Assembly (NCBI GenBank): GCA_021442155.1
Contig: CM038229.1
Span: 97,751,271-97,815,270, forward strand
Source of the DNA: Cymbidium sinense
Lineage: Eukaryota > Streptophyta > Magnoliopsida > Asparagales > Orchidaceae
DNA: 64,000 nucleotides
Reading direction: 5' to 3'
Positions 11,424 to 24,600 of this stretch are shown piece after piece. Numbering within the stretch: the stretch's first letter is position 1; every line of letters begins with the position of its first letter. The notes beneath the pieces were generated by a model. That model did no database searches. It had not been told where the DNA came from and was given only the letters and a program-made list of their open reading frames with translations. The position numbers were made by a program, and so were the translations under genes.

Positions 11424-13668
11424 TGATGGGCATTATGTTGACCTCCATATGTTATAAGTTAAATTCAAGCCCACAAGTCTAATAACGGACTTGACGCAGA
11501 CGACACAAATCGGGCTTAAAATATACTTGGATGTCACAAACAATGGTCAAAATGACCTCATGGACTAACAACTTTGTCATCGTCGTATCAAAATTGATCG
11601 TAATATAAATATTGTAAAATCTAACGATAACTCGATTAAGCCGAGCTATCAATGTGTCGACACGTATATTAGAGTCGCCGAACGACGTCCCCGACCTTCG
11701 CTCATTAAATTGATAGCTTCAAAATATCGAAAACTATCAAATGAGATTGTTCATGGTAAATTCGGATGATTCTGCAAATGTTGAATAATTTAGTGAGAAT
11801 GTGCAAATCGAGGTAAAAATGTACGTCCACGAAAATGGTCGAAATGACCTCCGATCGAACGAACTTCACCATCATTCACCAGATATATAAATATTACACA
11901 ACTTAATGATCAATTGATCGGCGTCAAGTCGCCAAAATGCTTACATTATAGAAGGAGGCACTAACACAAGTCCAAAACCCCGCTCATGAAATTGATTGCG
12001 TTGTTAGCTTTGAAATATCAAAATCTATCAAATTAGACTATCTTCAATTTGGATGAATGCAATTATCAATGATTTGAAGTGACAGCATAAATCGACCGAA
12101 ATGCACATAACGCCACCAAATAAACTCAAATGACCTCCGATCAATGAAGGGACTTCGCCATCGCATTCGTAATGTAAATTGGTCGAAAATAAATATTGTA
12201 CAACTTGATGATCAAATGATCAAGCGCCGAGTCATCAACGCGCCGCATGCATATCGAGATCAAGATGCATCGACGAGGATCAAATGACCTCCGCTCGCAA
12301 AATTGATCATGTCATTGGCTTCAAAACGCCAAAATTTATCAAGTAAGACTTTCACACTCAATTCGGATGAGTATGCACAAAAATTGAGCTTCAAAGCGAT
12401 GATGCGTATTTTGAGTGAAATGGACTCAATTTGACATCGACTTGAACCAAATGGCCTCGATCAAATGGATCGTGTTCGTAACAACCAATTACCTTCAATG
12501 ATATATATATATATATATATATTGACTATGTACATTTATCATGGAATCCATATTAAAATCATTTAATTAATTTAAAATTTTCTTAACAACCGTTCATTTT
12601 ATTTTTCTATTTTTTTTGGTAAAAAAGAAAGAAAAATTGCTCCCTCCATTTCTAGTAGGCCCATTTTCTCCCATTCTTTCCTCATTTTCCTACCATGTTT
12701 CTCTCTCTCCTAGATTCTCTCTCATAAAAATGAAAAAAAACAGTGTAATGTTCTATTCTCTTCCTTCGCTTCGTCGATAATGCCTCTCGCCCAAACGATA
12801 TCACACGTTTCACAAACTGACAAATCCAGGGACCGCCATACTGCTGCCGGCAGACGCTCTCCCGCAGCCAAGATATCATGCTGTTTAAACCTCTTCAGCA
12901 GAACTTGGTTCCCATCGACGCCGCTTCCTCCCAGATCCCGCTGATCGCGAGTCCAGATCCATCGAATCCGGTCTCAGATCCCGCCGGAACTCCCCGCCAG
13001 CAGTTTGGCCATCCACGGGCTAACCCACTCCGCCCAGAAAAGCTGAAGCTCAAGCAGATCTCAGAATCCCACGCAGCTGTGCGCCGCTAACCCATTTCTC
13101 CGTTTCACCTAACCCACCGTTTCTTCCCAAGATCCGTCCTCCGGCCACACACCGTTGTCTCACGATCTCACAGATATGCTCGCTCACGCCAGAAACCGCC
13201 TGCTGCTCGTCTCCTGCCCCGCCAAATTTCTTCATACCACAGCTCTTCAAATCACTTCCGTTTAGTTTTCAAACTGACCAGGTTTTCCCTTCCACTGCCG
13301 CCACCACAACCCTTTCATTTTTTTTACACGAACAAGAAGAACATCGCAAGAGGCAATTCTTCTTTTCGACATCGATTCTCACTTTAATTTTGCCGCAATC
13401 GGGAAGAACATCAATAGGAATTCAATTTTTCACTCAGAATTTTTCTCTTGAATCGAAAGAAACATCGCCAAGAAATTCTTCTTTCGATTTTGTCACACTC
13501 TCGCTTTAGCCTTCCCACCTTCGCTTCACCAGAATCGGGAAGAACATCATCAAGATAATTCTTTTTTCGATTTTGTGCACCCCTTGTCTTACCTTCCCAA
13601 TCGCATACCCAACCTTGTTCCCTTGTTGAGCATTATAGCATGCCAAAAAATGAGTCTAACATGAGGGA

Positions 13669-13706
<38 letters not shown>

Positions 13707-15915
13707 TATATATATATATATATATATATGCTTGTATTTCTTTACTGTTTGAAGACCTCATTGGTGTAGTAAGAAGACACCGCCGTTATGCTCAAGAGGG
13801 CATACGAGTAGCCAACACTCGTTAGATGTCGCCCCTGACTAAATGTCGCCAAAATTTTGTCTAATTTCCGACTTAAAAAAAGGAGGTGATGAATATATAT
13901 TGTATTGTGTGTTCTTTCGTTTAAAGACCTGTGCTCAAGAGGGACAAGATGAAATATAGGTCGCGAAGACACCGCCACTACGCTTAAGAGGGTGTACCGA
14001 GTAAGCCAAAACACCGACACTCTATATGGGATGACGGAGGTCGCCAAAATTGCATCAAATATTTTGACTTAGAAAAAAGAGAGTGAAATGAACTAACTTA
14101 AGAGGTAAGAAAACTTTAATTTTAAACTAAATGCATCAAGCAAAAAAAAAGGAGGAAAGTAAAATGACATGACATAAAAGAAAAAATAAAAAAAGAATGG
14201 TGAAAATCACTTACAAAATTTATCTGAGTAGAATTGAAAGACAAAAGTTCTTAACCTCACTTTCAAATGTCCTAACTCTAGCCCTTTAAACAAATGGAAT
14301 AATAGGAGACTCTTATTTATAGAAATTAGAAGAGGTAGTGAGTGGGTTATTTTCAAAAGAAAAAAGGAAAAAAATAAGTTTGAATAAAAGAGGGGAAAAA
14401 GTTTGAATAAAAAGGGGTGAAAACAAGTTTGAATAAAAGCTGGGAAAACAAGTTTGAATAAAAGAGGGGAAAACAAATGTAGGAGAGTTTGAATAAAAAG
14501 AGGGAGAAAATGAGAATTACTGAGGAGTAAATCTTCTTCTTAAAATAAGAAATTAAATTATCCTTTGAACCTATAGCTTCAAAATGCCTTCTTCACACCT
14601 GATCTACAACTCTTCGCATAAGCACAATGTGGCCATTCTAAATCCAATTCTACAAAATTATAAGGCTTCCTTCAACCAAAAATTAAGGAATTTCATCCTA
14701 ATAATGATTTTCAAAATCAATGATTTCATTAATTAGATGAAATTAGCTGTTATAAACACTGCATGTCTTGGACATAGAGATTTTAAGTGCAAATTTTAAT
14801 GTCCAAAAGGTTGCTGGTTAAATTGGAATAAAAAAATAAAAATACAAAATCAATCTCATAATTCAAACATAAAATTACCTAAAATTACAATACACCGCAT
14901 GGGCCCACACTATGTTGAATGCTTAAATTCAAGTGTTTAAGGATGTCGCATGGGTTGCTACCCGTTAGTCTTAGAACTAGGTCCGAAGTTAACAACCAAA
15001 ACCTATAATAAGAGTCTCAAATCAAAATTATCTAAAAAACTGACTCAGGTGATAGTAGATCTAATCCTCTATTAAGAACTAAACAGAGTTGACAGATCTA
15101 AAGCTCTTAAGCATATTCAAATTAATTAATTTTTTAAATCAAATTAAGTAGCAATTTGAAACTACTTAAACTCTATCATTAAAAAACTTAAATCAAACCT
15201 AATCTATCCACCTTCAACGCTTATCGGGGTTGACAAATTAAGAAAACTTTAGAAAAGAAGCCAAATCAAGTGTTCTACTATGTTCACTCTCAATCAATCT
15301 CTTGCCGCAAGGACGGGCTCGTGTCCTCATTTGTGTGGTTTGGCCAAGAGCTCCACGATGAAGCGCTATGACCGTGAGTCCTCTAACGGTGGTTTGACCA
15401 AAGCTCCATTATATTATGATCATTATAAAGTATGCTCCCAATGACTCTTCCCTTGAGTTGTGAATCATAGGGTATTCTTAATAGGCAAACACGCCTAAGG
15501 TAATTAAGCCTATCTCCTGACAAACACCACCCCAGTCTACAAGGATTTTTTGACGATGTAACCCATGTATCACGATGAGGATCTTTCGTCGTTTTGTTGA
15601 CTACCTCTTCGACTAAGTAGACTAACATGACTACCTGGATGACTAACCATGGGATCTAGACAGCACATCATCATTCCCCCAACCATTTAATTTTAAATGA
15701 TAAATTTCATAATATAATTTTGAACTCCATATGCTACTATATGTTACAGCATTTAGCCATAATGACTAGCCTTAATCGAAAGTTCTCTCTCACTTATTGG
15801 GATGGGTAATTAACTATAGGGTTTGCACCTATAGGAAACCCGGAACCATCTAAAATCCTCTCCAAGTGAGGGTGAAATCTGGTAGTGTCTTATCTACTAT
15901 TCCATCTACCTTTTG
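11424..15915 (+). repeat. 5' LTR of the inner Tat/Ogre-like element
   Basis: Starts TGATGGGCATTATGTTGACC and is collinear with 26191-33470 and with the solo LTR at 51332-55968. Shared blocks: a GATGACCTCCGATC-rich 5' part, a (TA)n tract, a CT/GC-rich middle with GGGAAGAACATC repeats, a second (TA)n at 13671-13729, and a 3' part with CGCATGGGCCCACAC and TTTGGCCAAGAGCTCCAC. The right end is placed by alignment to the solo LTR and may be off by tens of bases. Confidence 0.8.
13671..13729. repeat. (TA)n microsatellite in the 5' LTR
   Basis: TA dinucleotides with a small TTATATTA interruption; counterpart of 31199-31288. Confidence 0.95.
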
Positions 15916-15999
15916 AAAATCACACCACATCTCAAATCACACTCAATTCAAATTCAAAAAAAATTATCGAGAGGTTGGTGGAATTTTCTGAGCCCACAT

Positions 16000-18229
16000 A
16001 TTTCTCGTGACTCCACCCGTGATTCTCTTTCCATATTTAGTATATATGCTATATAGTAGCAATAAAATTTTTAAAAAATTCAAAACAAAAATGATGATTT
16101 AAGTGTGTAATAAATTCAATATGAGGCTCATGTATAGAATGAATCATTTTAGAGTATATCTTTATTACAATTATTTGTCAGTGCACATCTTGAAAGTATG
16201 GGGTGAAATAATAATTGCTAATTACTAATCCCCATCTTTCACTTTGCGAAATGGATCTACAAAGGACTCCTTTCACCGCTCGTAGTGGTGAACATCTAGC
16301 CAATGCCATCATCAACACAGATGTCTGGCTACCATTCAATTTGGTAGAATTTTCGCTATCGTATTTACAACTCTGAAGTACCCATCGTGGTACATTCGTC
16401 GAGGTCATGGAAGGCCTCAAGTTATCAAGCTCCTACTAGCCATGTGTGTTAACCAATTCAGAAACCAACCGTCAAGGAGTTCTCACGATGAGAACTTCAA
16501 TTTTCAAAAGGCTAGGTCAATCAAGCTCGTGATGAAAATAATCACATGGGGCAAATGTGTCTTTAATTCCTCGTGGTACATGCCGATCGATTAAACCTTT
16601 GTAAAGCATGATCATGAAGCTTCCTCATCGGAAGCAAATTAACCGAAGATAGAGAAGAAGGAGAAATCCGAGGACTCAACAGATCCCCTTTGAACGACCT
16701 AGTGAACAAGCAATACTCGCCTAAGCAGTATTCTACCCACAATAACTTTGACAATCTAAAGTGGGTAAAGAGGAATAGCTCTAGAAATAAAGTAGTCCTT
16801 TGGAACCAACCACGTCAAGCTCCACCACCAAAGATGAAACATCCTAAACATGCTCTGTGATACATAAAGTTCTCAAAGTAGCCAAGAATATAGGCCTAAT
16901 GAAAAGAAGATTTGAGGCAGGTGATGGAAAATACATCTTCACCAAGAAAGTTATCATCTCTCGTAACACAACAAGCTGCATACGCTCATGGTGAATATCA
17001 TGACATACTTGGACCTGTCCAAGAATCAGCTAAAAGGTCCCATGAAAGGATAAGCAAATATGGAGGCCAAGGCCCCATAATGAAACTTTGAGTAATAGAA
17101 GAAGTGTGGCATTTGATACATATACAAAATCGCCAATTAACTCATCGTGGAATACCCAAAATAAAGGATATCATCGATGAAAGATATGATGGTCGACACC
17201 TTGGAGAATCCTCTAGGGATCCCATCACGATCAATTTCACCTACAAGAGAAGGTTGACATTGATCGTGGTCTTTAATAGAAGAAGTGGTTATTCCACACA
17301 TTGAACAGATCCACCAAAACGATCTAAATTCATGTGCAAGAAGAAAATAATGAAGAAGATTATATGGAAGTGGAAGTTGTCTATATGGTCGAGATATAGA
17401 TGAACTCCACACATCAATCACAATGCAAATCTAGAGAATCAACTGAATTTGACACTTATGAAGAAGAGTCTAGAAGCAAATAGAGGATGGATCTTGATCT
17501 TTGCTAAAAGATGAAGAAGAAGAAGACCGTAATGAGAAAGAAATCATGGGTGACAAAGCTCTATATGGTTGAACTAGGAAATGATCACACACGCTTTTAT
17601 AATCGTCATCATGCAAACAACAACTTTCTCTATAAATGCACAAAGAGAAGGATAGTTAAGTTCTCCTCGAAAATGAGCAAGGAACAAAACAACAATAAGA
17701 AATAGAAGAAGAGAAGAGCTTGTATGATTGATGTCATGGCACTAACTAGAGAGCAAAAGAAATGCAACGTCAAATGGTCAAAGACAAGAAAGATTACGCC
17801 TTGGTACCAAAATGAATGATATGATGGTACAAATGAACATCATGATGGAGATATTAGAAGAATATCACATCAAGTGCAGACTATTTGTTTGCTAATCATC
17901 AAAGTACTAATAATGCAACTTATACCAGTACCACGGTTTCAAGCTCCTACAATATATGTTATGCATGAAGCGAAGTTAACTCACTACCTCTCAAGCCGAC
18001 AATTCAAAATCGGCTAGCACACAGAATGGTAACAAATGCTCAACTAGAAAATAATCAATGAAAAGATAAAGGTAGTCATAGCCTTGAGAAGGTGAAAAGT
18101 CGGTGAGTAAGGGTCGCCTACCCAATTGAATATGACCAAGTGCATCGAAAGGTTACTCGCCAAATTTAATACTTTCGGGCTTATAATCCAAAGCAACATA
18201 GCCCAATTTAAGGCTACTTGTGGTAACAT
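16000..18229 (+). other. Leader / pre-gag region of the inner element
   Basis: Between the 5' LTR and the gag core. It contains short, broken, charged open stretches such as 17511-17705 but nothing I recognise. A primer-binding site was not evident. Confidence 0.4.
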
Positions 18230-18560
18230 AAGGGAATGATGCACGCTCACACCATCAAGATGACTCGCCGCTTCGAATGGTATGCAAAATTATCAAATGA
18301 TTCGTTAAAATATTGTTGAATTAGAGACCATATTTGTGAAGAGGTTCGCAGTACAACTAAGAAAATGACAATCGCCGACCTTGCCTTGTTGAAAAGAAGG
18401 AAAGATGAGTGAGTGACAAAATTCATAAGTCGTAGCACAACCTAAGTATGAAGTGAGCAACAATGAAGAAGAACATGATCCAATTGCTAATGGGCAATAT
18501 GGATGATAAAATGACATCATTTTATGGCATCGACAAACATTCCAGACTTGCGATAGGGTG
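18230..18560 (+). pseudogene. Gag core of the inner element
   Basis: In mixed frames it reads FVKRFAVQLRKMTIADLALL, then KRRKDE.VTKFI, then MGNMDDKMTS-like text, matching plant gag (F-V-x-R-F-x-x-x-x-K-x-x-x-x-D-L-x-x-L-K-Q). Gag would form the virus-like particle. At least four frame changes lie within about 330 bases. Confidence 0.7.
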
Positions 18561-18867
18561 GCTAAATTTGAAAAGTTGAATCACCCTAAGTCAAGTCTAT
18601 GCAGATAAAGCAAAGAGAAACAAACCTTCAAACTCAAGAAGAAATGAAACTCACGCCTTATAGCTCAAATGGTAAAAGTAGGTGATATACAATGTGGATA
18701 AAGGAAAGCAAATGTGTATAATAATGATAAGGGTAAAAAGCGCTTATTCTAATCCACGCCAAAATTGGTATTAGAGGTAATGACAAACCTCGAGACTTTT
18801 CCAAGTGGGGAGCGTCCAAAATAAGCAATAAGAGATGATGAGCAATGCATCCATCTCTTAAGAAAAG

Positions 18868-19182
18868 ATGAATAAAGAATATTCTTTAGAAGGGACAATG
18901 TCTAAATTATTTCAAGCCAAAGTTGGGCTACGCTTAGAAATTAAAAGGCCTAAAGAAGCTAATCAAGTCAAGAATCCAAATTATTGTCTCTATCATCGAA
19001 TGATCGTCACCCTATCAAGATATTATGTCTTCAAAGATTGGCTAGAAAGGAAGTATCGAGGTGAATTTACATTATTTGATAGTGTTCTAGTCAACCCAAA
19101 GAGAGTCTACAAGGATGATTATGTCCTCTTCCTATCATCCAAGAAAGACAAACATAAGGAGAAATCAATTCATGAAGAATAA
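18868..19182 (+). pseudogene. Gag C-terminal part of the inner element
   Basis: A 104-codon open frame containing IKRPKEANQVKNPNYCLYHR, the gag C-terminal DPNYC-x-YHR-x-x-GH motif of Tat-type elements, followed by YVFKDWLE (equivalent to CxxLKDxI). The GH-x-x-x-x-C part is disrupted, probably by a frame shift near 19010. Confidence 0.72.
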
Positions 19183-20129
19183 AAAAAGTCTCCAAAAGAT
19201 TGAGAAGATGTCAAGCTAAAAGACATCCATAGTGTTAAGTGGAAATCACCACTTGAACCTATATTGGACTTAAGAGAGATGCCTAAACCAAGTATTTGGG
19301 CTTCTCGCATTTTGATAAGGCTACTTTGTCACAAGATGAGAAGCGCCTACTAAATGACCTCATAAATCAAAGAAGTTGGCTAAGAAAAGGAAGATCAAGA
19401 AGAGAACTATGACTCAAAAGATCATTAACAATCTAGAAGAGTATCACCAGCAAGATAAACCATTTAGGCTTGAGACTTCATGCCTAAACTTCATTGGAAT
19501 GATGAAGAAGATAATGGTGAATCTTGTCGAGAGATATGTTGAATCATCTGCGTGATGTCAAATATTCTTTAACATCGTTACTCCAAATGATAAGGGTAGT
19601 CAAACAAACTCGACCAACCCATCAAAATTTTATAAGGAAAGCAAGAAGAGCCTAGGAGTTAATGTGAATTTTTTAATGACTCAACAAGACAATAATAGAT
19701 GAAGATCTATTTTCTAACGGAGAAGAGTCGCTCATCCATATCATCATCTATGAAACATATGATGTTGAAAATGAGTCTAGCCCTTTTGGCCAATCTTCCA
19801 AAATAAGAAGGGAACTTGAAAAACTACCTCTTCAAAGAATGAGCAAGATAAGGTGATTCAAGTTCAGTTGAGAAGTGGTAAAGTCTTACCACCTTCATCA
19901 AAAGGGGAAATGCAAATAAAGACAAAGGCAAACAAATTGAAGTCAACGAAGATATCATTCCCATAAATGTAAAGCCTAAATCAACAAGAGATAGATTATA
20001 ATATTCTATCACATCTGAAAAGATCCTGCACAACGAGTGTATGAGGCTCTCTTGATGTCAAAAGACCTCGAGAAACTTTGATACTGCTCTCAAAGATCCA
20101 AGAGTTATGAAGCTTACTTTTAAAAATGC

Positions 20130-20460
20130 ATGATAACATAAACTCAAGATCTCCCAATTACATTTTCTAAAGAAGATCTTATGTTGGGAATGAAAATCAC
20201 AACCATCCTCTTTATGTTACTACAAAGAGTGATGGCATCTCAATCAACCAAATATTGATTGATCCGTTCTTCTATCAATCTTATGAGTCTAAAGGTATTA
20301 AGAGGATTATCACCGATATCCAACATCTTGGGAGAGATAAGTTGATGGTTCATGGTTTCAATGAAAAGAGAAAACTTTGGTTCTTTTATTCTCCCGCTCA
20401 AGTTCAGATTTATATAAGCCAAGTTTCATGTAATCGCCGATACATCATTTAGAGCTCTCT
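20130..20460 (+). pseudogene. Aspartic protease of the inner element
   Basis: Reads ITFSKEDLMLGNENHNHPLYV, then SINQILIDP, then (another frame) DKLMVHGFNE. The family pattern is F-x-x-x-D-M-x-L-G, L-I-D-x-G-S-S and V-x-G-F-x. The residues after LIDP are out of frame here, so the active-site D-x-G-S cannot be read directly. Confidence 0.7.
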
Positions 20461-21739
20461 TGACCACCGTATGATTATGGCATGGTCCCATCAACTATGC
20501 ATCAATGTATGAAGTATCTAAAAGATGGAGAAGAATTCGTAATTCGATAACCTACAACCATTCTCCATCAATGAAGAAAAGATCTATGAAGATGCAAAAT
20601 ATTTCATCCTCAAAGAGCCTAAGCTAATAGAGCCTCTGAAGCAGCATCCACTTCAAGAACTATAAAGCAATTTCACAAAGTGAAAGAGCAAAAGCAAAGT
20701 GGGAGAAAGAAGGTATGTCAACTCTCCTAAAGCACTTGATTTTGTACATATGCCGTGAAAATCAGTTCCTCATTTGGGAAGTGACACGTAAGAAGGAGAA
20801 GATATTATCAAACCTAAGGGAACTTATAAGCTTTCAAGAAAGACAGAGTATGAAATAAGTGATTCTAATTCGTTATGATTTTAAATCTACTTATGAAATA
20901 GAGTTCAGATCACATCAAGGAGGATAGCTCACTTGGCAGTCGATGACTCACTCAAAATTATACCCATCCAGGCTTCAAAGAAATCTACTAGAGGTTCATA
21001 ATATTGAAGAATTGATAACATTTATGTGCCGTTGAGTGAGAGTGGCTAACAGAACTCTATTTTATAAATTTGAAGAGTCTCACCTCAAGATTTTGAACAT
21101 CCCGCCAACATAAAAGTTCTAATGAGATAATACCAACAAGAATACCAATATAATATCTACAAATTATGAAGAATGATGCATAAGCTTGAATTCATATGGA
21201 ACTACTAAACATAGGACTCAAGTCTTTAACAAGATGTGAGCCAAAGAAGTCCTCAAACATCGCAAAGAAGTGATAAGTTTATCACTAAAGGTCTGGGTTC
21301 ATCCGCAAATCTCATCAAGATAGAGCATGTTATAACATATAATAGAAGCGAGATCGAGACTCATAAGATGAAGAAGATGATTCCCATGAAATTCTTCTTA
21401 AAATGATGAAGAAGTAGGCCAAGCCCGCACCTAAAGAACTTGAAGATGGTGGACAAATAGCTACTATGGATGAACTTAAAGAAATCAACCTAGAGGATGA
21501 TGATCCCCATTAGCTAATGCTCTTCTACGATGAGAAAGTTGAAGAGCTAAAATTCTACTTTGTGAATTCAAGGATTGCTTTTCCGGACATATCAAATGTC
21601 GCTTATCCCCTAATGTAGTTCATAAACTAGCTATTAAAGATGCAACGCATTAAGCAAGCTCCTATATTAATAAGATTGGAGATTGAAGAACGATAATTAC
21701 AAAATTAAGAAACTAATCGCGGCTTCATCCGAGGAGAAT

Positions 21740-22300
21740 ATGGATTGGATAGCTAACATTGTCCCATTAGAAGAAGAACGCTCAAATCCATCTCTGCATT
21801 AACTTCAGGGACCTAAATAAGGCAAAAAGATGACTTTCTTCAATATAACTACTACATACTTCCAACTATGACATATTCTCATTCATGGATGGATCAGGAT
21901 ACAACCAAATCAAAATGGCACCTAAAGATGAAAACATACATTGTTCGTAACACCTATTGACATCTATTGTTACACGCCATGCCCTTTGGCTTGAAAATGC
22001 TAGAGCTATATACCAAAGAGCCATGACACATATTTTGATGAGTTGATTCATCAAAAGGTGGAAAGATATGTCGATAATTGGTGGTGAAAAGCTTCATGAA
22101 AATCACTTTGAAGACTTAAGAACTATATTGAGAATCAAAATATGATCTCAAGATGAATCCTCTAAAGTGCATTCGGTATCCTCCGGAAAATTTCTGGGTA
22201 TTGTACGTCATGAGGTATTGAAATTGATCCGCTAAGATCAAGATAATTGTGGAGATGCCTCCACCAAAGAGTTTTAACTCGCTCTTTTCTTTATAAGAAT
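21740..22300 (+). pseudogene. Reverse transcriptase of the inner element
   Basis: In mixed frames: SFMDG-like text with GYNQIKMAPKDE (about 21880-21930), MPFGLK (21975-21995), then RYVD..LVVKS (22057-22090), which is the YVDD catalytic box with a base missing after YVD, then KYDLKMNPLKC (22135-22165) and FLGIV-like text. This enzyme copies element RNA into DNA. The motif order and spacing are complete, unlike in the minus-strand element. Confidence 0.82.
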
Positions 22301-22301
22301 A

Positions 22302-22800
22302 ATGCATTCATCCGCCGATTCATATCAAATCCGGATGATGTCAACTTGCAAGGTTAATGAAGAAGGATGCTCCATTCAAGTGAGACAAGAGTGCCAAGAA
22401 GCATTCAATAACATTAAAAGTTACCTATTAAATCCACCAACTTTACAACACCTACCCCGGGAAGCCCCTCATTTTATACAACTGCATTAGAAGAGTCTCT
22501 GAGTATTGTGGCACAACACAAAGAAAGCAAAGAGAATGACATCGAGGTCGATTGAAAATGAGATACTCTTTGATAAAAAGAAGCTATTTAGCATTGATCT
22601 GCTCCAAAAGCTTTGTCACTATATGTTATCTCACAAGATTACCCTCATCTCAAGGATCGATTCAAGTACTTGATGACAAGACTAGCATTGATAGTCGTTG
22701 GCAAGATGGGCAATATTGCTTTTACAATTTGATATCACATATGCTCTACAAAAAGTAGTGAAGGGACAAGTCTTAGCTGATTTTTTTGCTACACATCCCA
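22302..22800 (+). pseudogene. RNase H (first domain) of the inner element
   Basis: Begins with RQECQEAFNNIKSYLLNPPTL (22383-22445), then P..PR.APHFIQL, ALICSK, LCHYML-SHKIT-like text and VVKGQVLADFFATHP (22755-22800). These match the gypsy RNase H and connection signature C-x-x-A-F-x-x-I-K-x-x-L-x-x-P-P and K-A-V-K-G-Q-A-L-A-D-F-L. Confidence 0.78.
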
Positions 22801-22879
22801 TCCCTATGACTCTTCTCTTAATGATGATTTGCCCAATGAGCAAATTATGCTCATTCATAAAAAAGAGAAAATCATAAAT

Positions 22880-23260
22880 TTGGGAAATATACTTTGATGG
22901 AGCCTCATCGATCAAACAAGTCCTAATTCCATATTTCCCAAGAGCAAGAGAAATCGACATCTCTCATAACACCGTAAGGAGGGATAATGAGACAATCATA
23001 TGGATTGATCGAAACTAATAATGAAGTGAAAATGAAGCATTAGTGGTCTTGAAGATTTTTTCATAGAATTGAACTTGCATTTTTGGCAATTCTAGCTTAT
23101 TATAAATCAAGTGCTTGACATCTATAGACAAGCTTGAGTTAGCTTTCTATTCACGAAAAAGCAGATATCAAATATCACACTAACTCAATTCTCGATCCGA
23201 GAATAAGCTTGCTTGGCAAAATTAGCTAAGAAAATTACAAGTATGAATGGTGATTACGAC
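22880..23260 (+). pseudogene. Second (archaeal-type) RNase H of the inner element
   Basis: Starts with IYFDGASS (22890-22915), the W-x-x-x-F-D-G-A-S strand bearing the first catalytic aspartate, then GLIETNNEVE.EALVVL (about 22999-23050), matching N-N-E-A-E-Y-E-A-L-I. Having this domain after the first RNase H is diagnostic of Tat/Ogre-type gypsy elements. Confidence 0.75.
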
Positions 23261-23529
23261 ATAATCGCTTATTTACGATGAGTTCTAGAGCCAATAAAGT
23301 ATCAATTCCGCATGTAGAGAGATTATCAAATAGGATACCCAAAGTGCTCTCATACTCCCCAAAATCAACAAGAAGTTGTACCAAGAAGATAAGAATGACA
23401 TTACCTTAAAAGCGTGAAGCCTTTGTTGTAGAAAAAGTCACGGATGATTCAAGCCTTCATCACTACTTTAAAGAAGGCAAATTATCAAGTGATAAATCAC
23501 AGCTCAAATTGAAAAGAGAATGCTAAGCT

Positions 23530-24600
23530 ATGCTCATCAACAATACTTTATATCAGATCCTTGAACAAATGTGGCTACATGTAGATGAAGCTAGCAAAGT
23601 AATGGTTGAAGTTCATGAAGGACTTTGTGGTGCACATCGTCCCAAGATGCTAGTAAAGATCAAAGGATATATTATTATTGGCCATCTATGGTGGGAGAAT
23701 GTATTAATCACGCCAAGAAGTGTCATGAGTGTCACATGGAAATCTCATCCATCAACCTCCAAATCCATTACACCCAACAATAACATCCCCGGTCATTCAA
23801 TGTTGGGGCAATGTAATTGGACCAATTGATCCACCGTCATCACCGGACATCGCTTATCCTAGCAGGATTGATTATTTCTCTAAGTGGAAGCTATCCCATT
23901 TAAACAAGTTATTGTTGATCGAGTGATTAACTTCTTTACACATAATGTAATTTATAGATTTGGAGTGTCGCAATAATAATTTTGATAATGGCATGCCTTC
24001 AAAAGTGCAAAGATTTATAAATTCGCCGATCGACACAAAATTGATATACTCTTCAATATATAATCCAAGAGCAAATGATTTGGGAGGCCTTCAACAAGAC
24101 ATTAGTCAAACGCTCAAGAATGATTCTCACTAAAAGAAAGAGAATGGCATACCAAGCTAGTAGATGCTCTATGGGAATATCAACTACCTACAAAATGCCA
24201 CCACTCCCCTATTCATTAGAAACCGCGTTCTTCCGCTTGAAGTTGAGTTGCCTTCACTTAGAAAGTAGCCATCCAATACAATCTAATCAAGATCAAAATG
24301 CTCATCTCGAGAATGGAGGAACTTGAGCTTGATGATGTTAGATTACAAGCTCATCAAAATGGAAGTCTATCGAGCAAAGATGTCTTTTTTGACCATACGG
24401 TGCCCCTAAACATTCCAAAAGGAGAATTGGTCTAAGAAGACCAATTATCCCCAATAAAAAATTTGGTGGCTGAGCCTAATTGGAAGGCCCTTTTGTCATT
24501 GATATACCAAGGAGGGGCATACCAAATTATTGACCTAAAGGGTGAAAGACCAATGTCAATTAATGGTCGATACTTGAAAAAGTACTATACTTGACTACCA
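23530..24600 (+). pseudogene. Integrase of the inner element
   Basis: The zinc-binding part has EVHEGLCGAH (23610-23640) and YIIIGHLWWENVLI (the YYWPTM-x-x-D segment). HGNLIHQPPNPLHP follows, then NVIGPIDPPSS (23812-23843) with the first core aspartate, IDYFSKW (23867-23890) and IYRFGV (about 23950). The C-terminal NWEGPFVIDIPRRGAYQIIDL module is at 24480-24540, ending PMSINGRYLKKYY. All domains are present but in several frames. Confidence 0.82.
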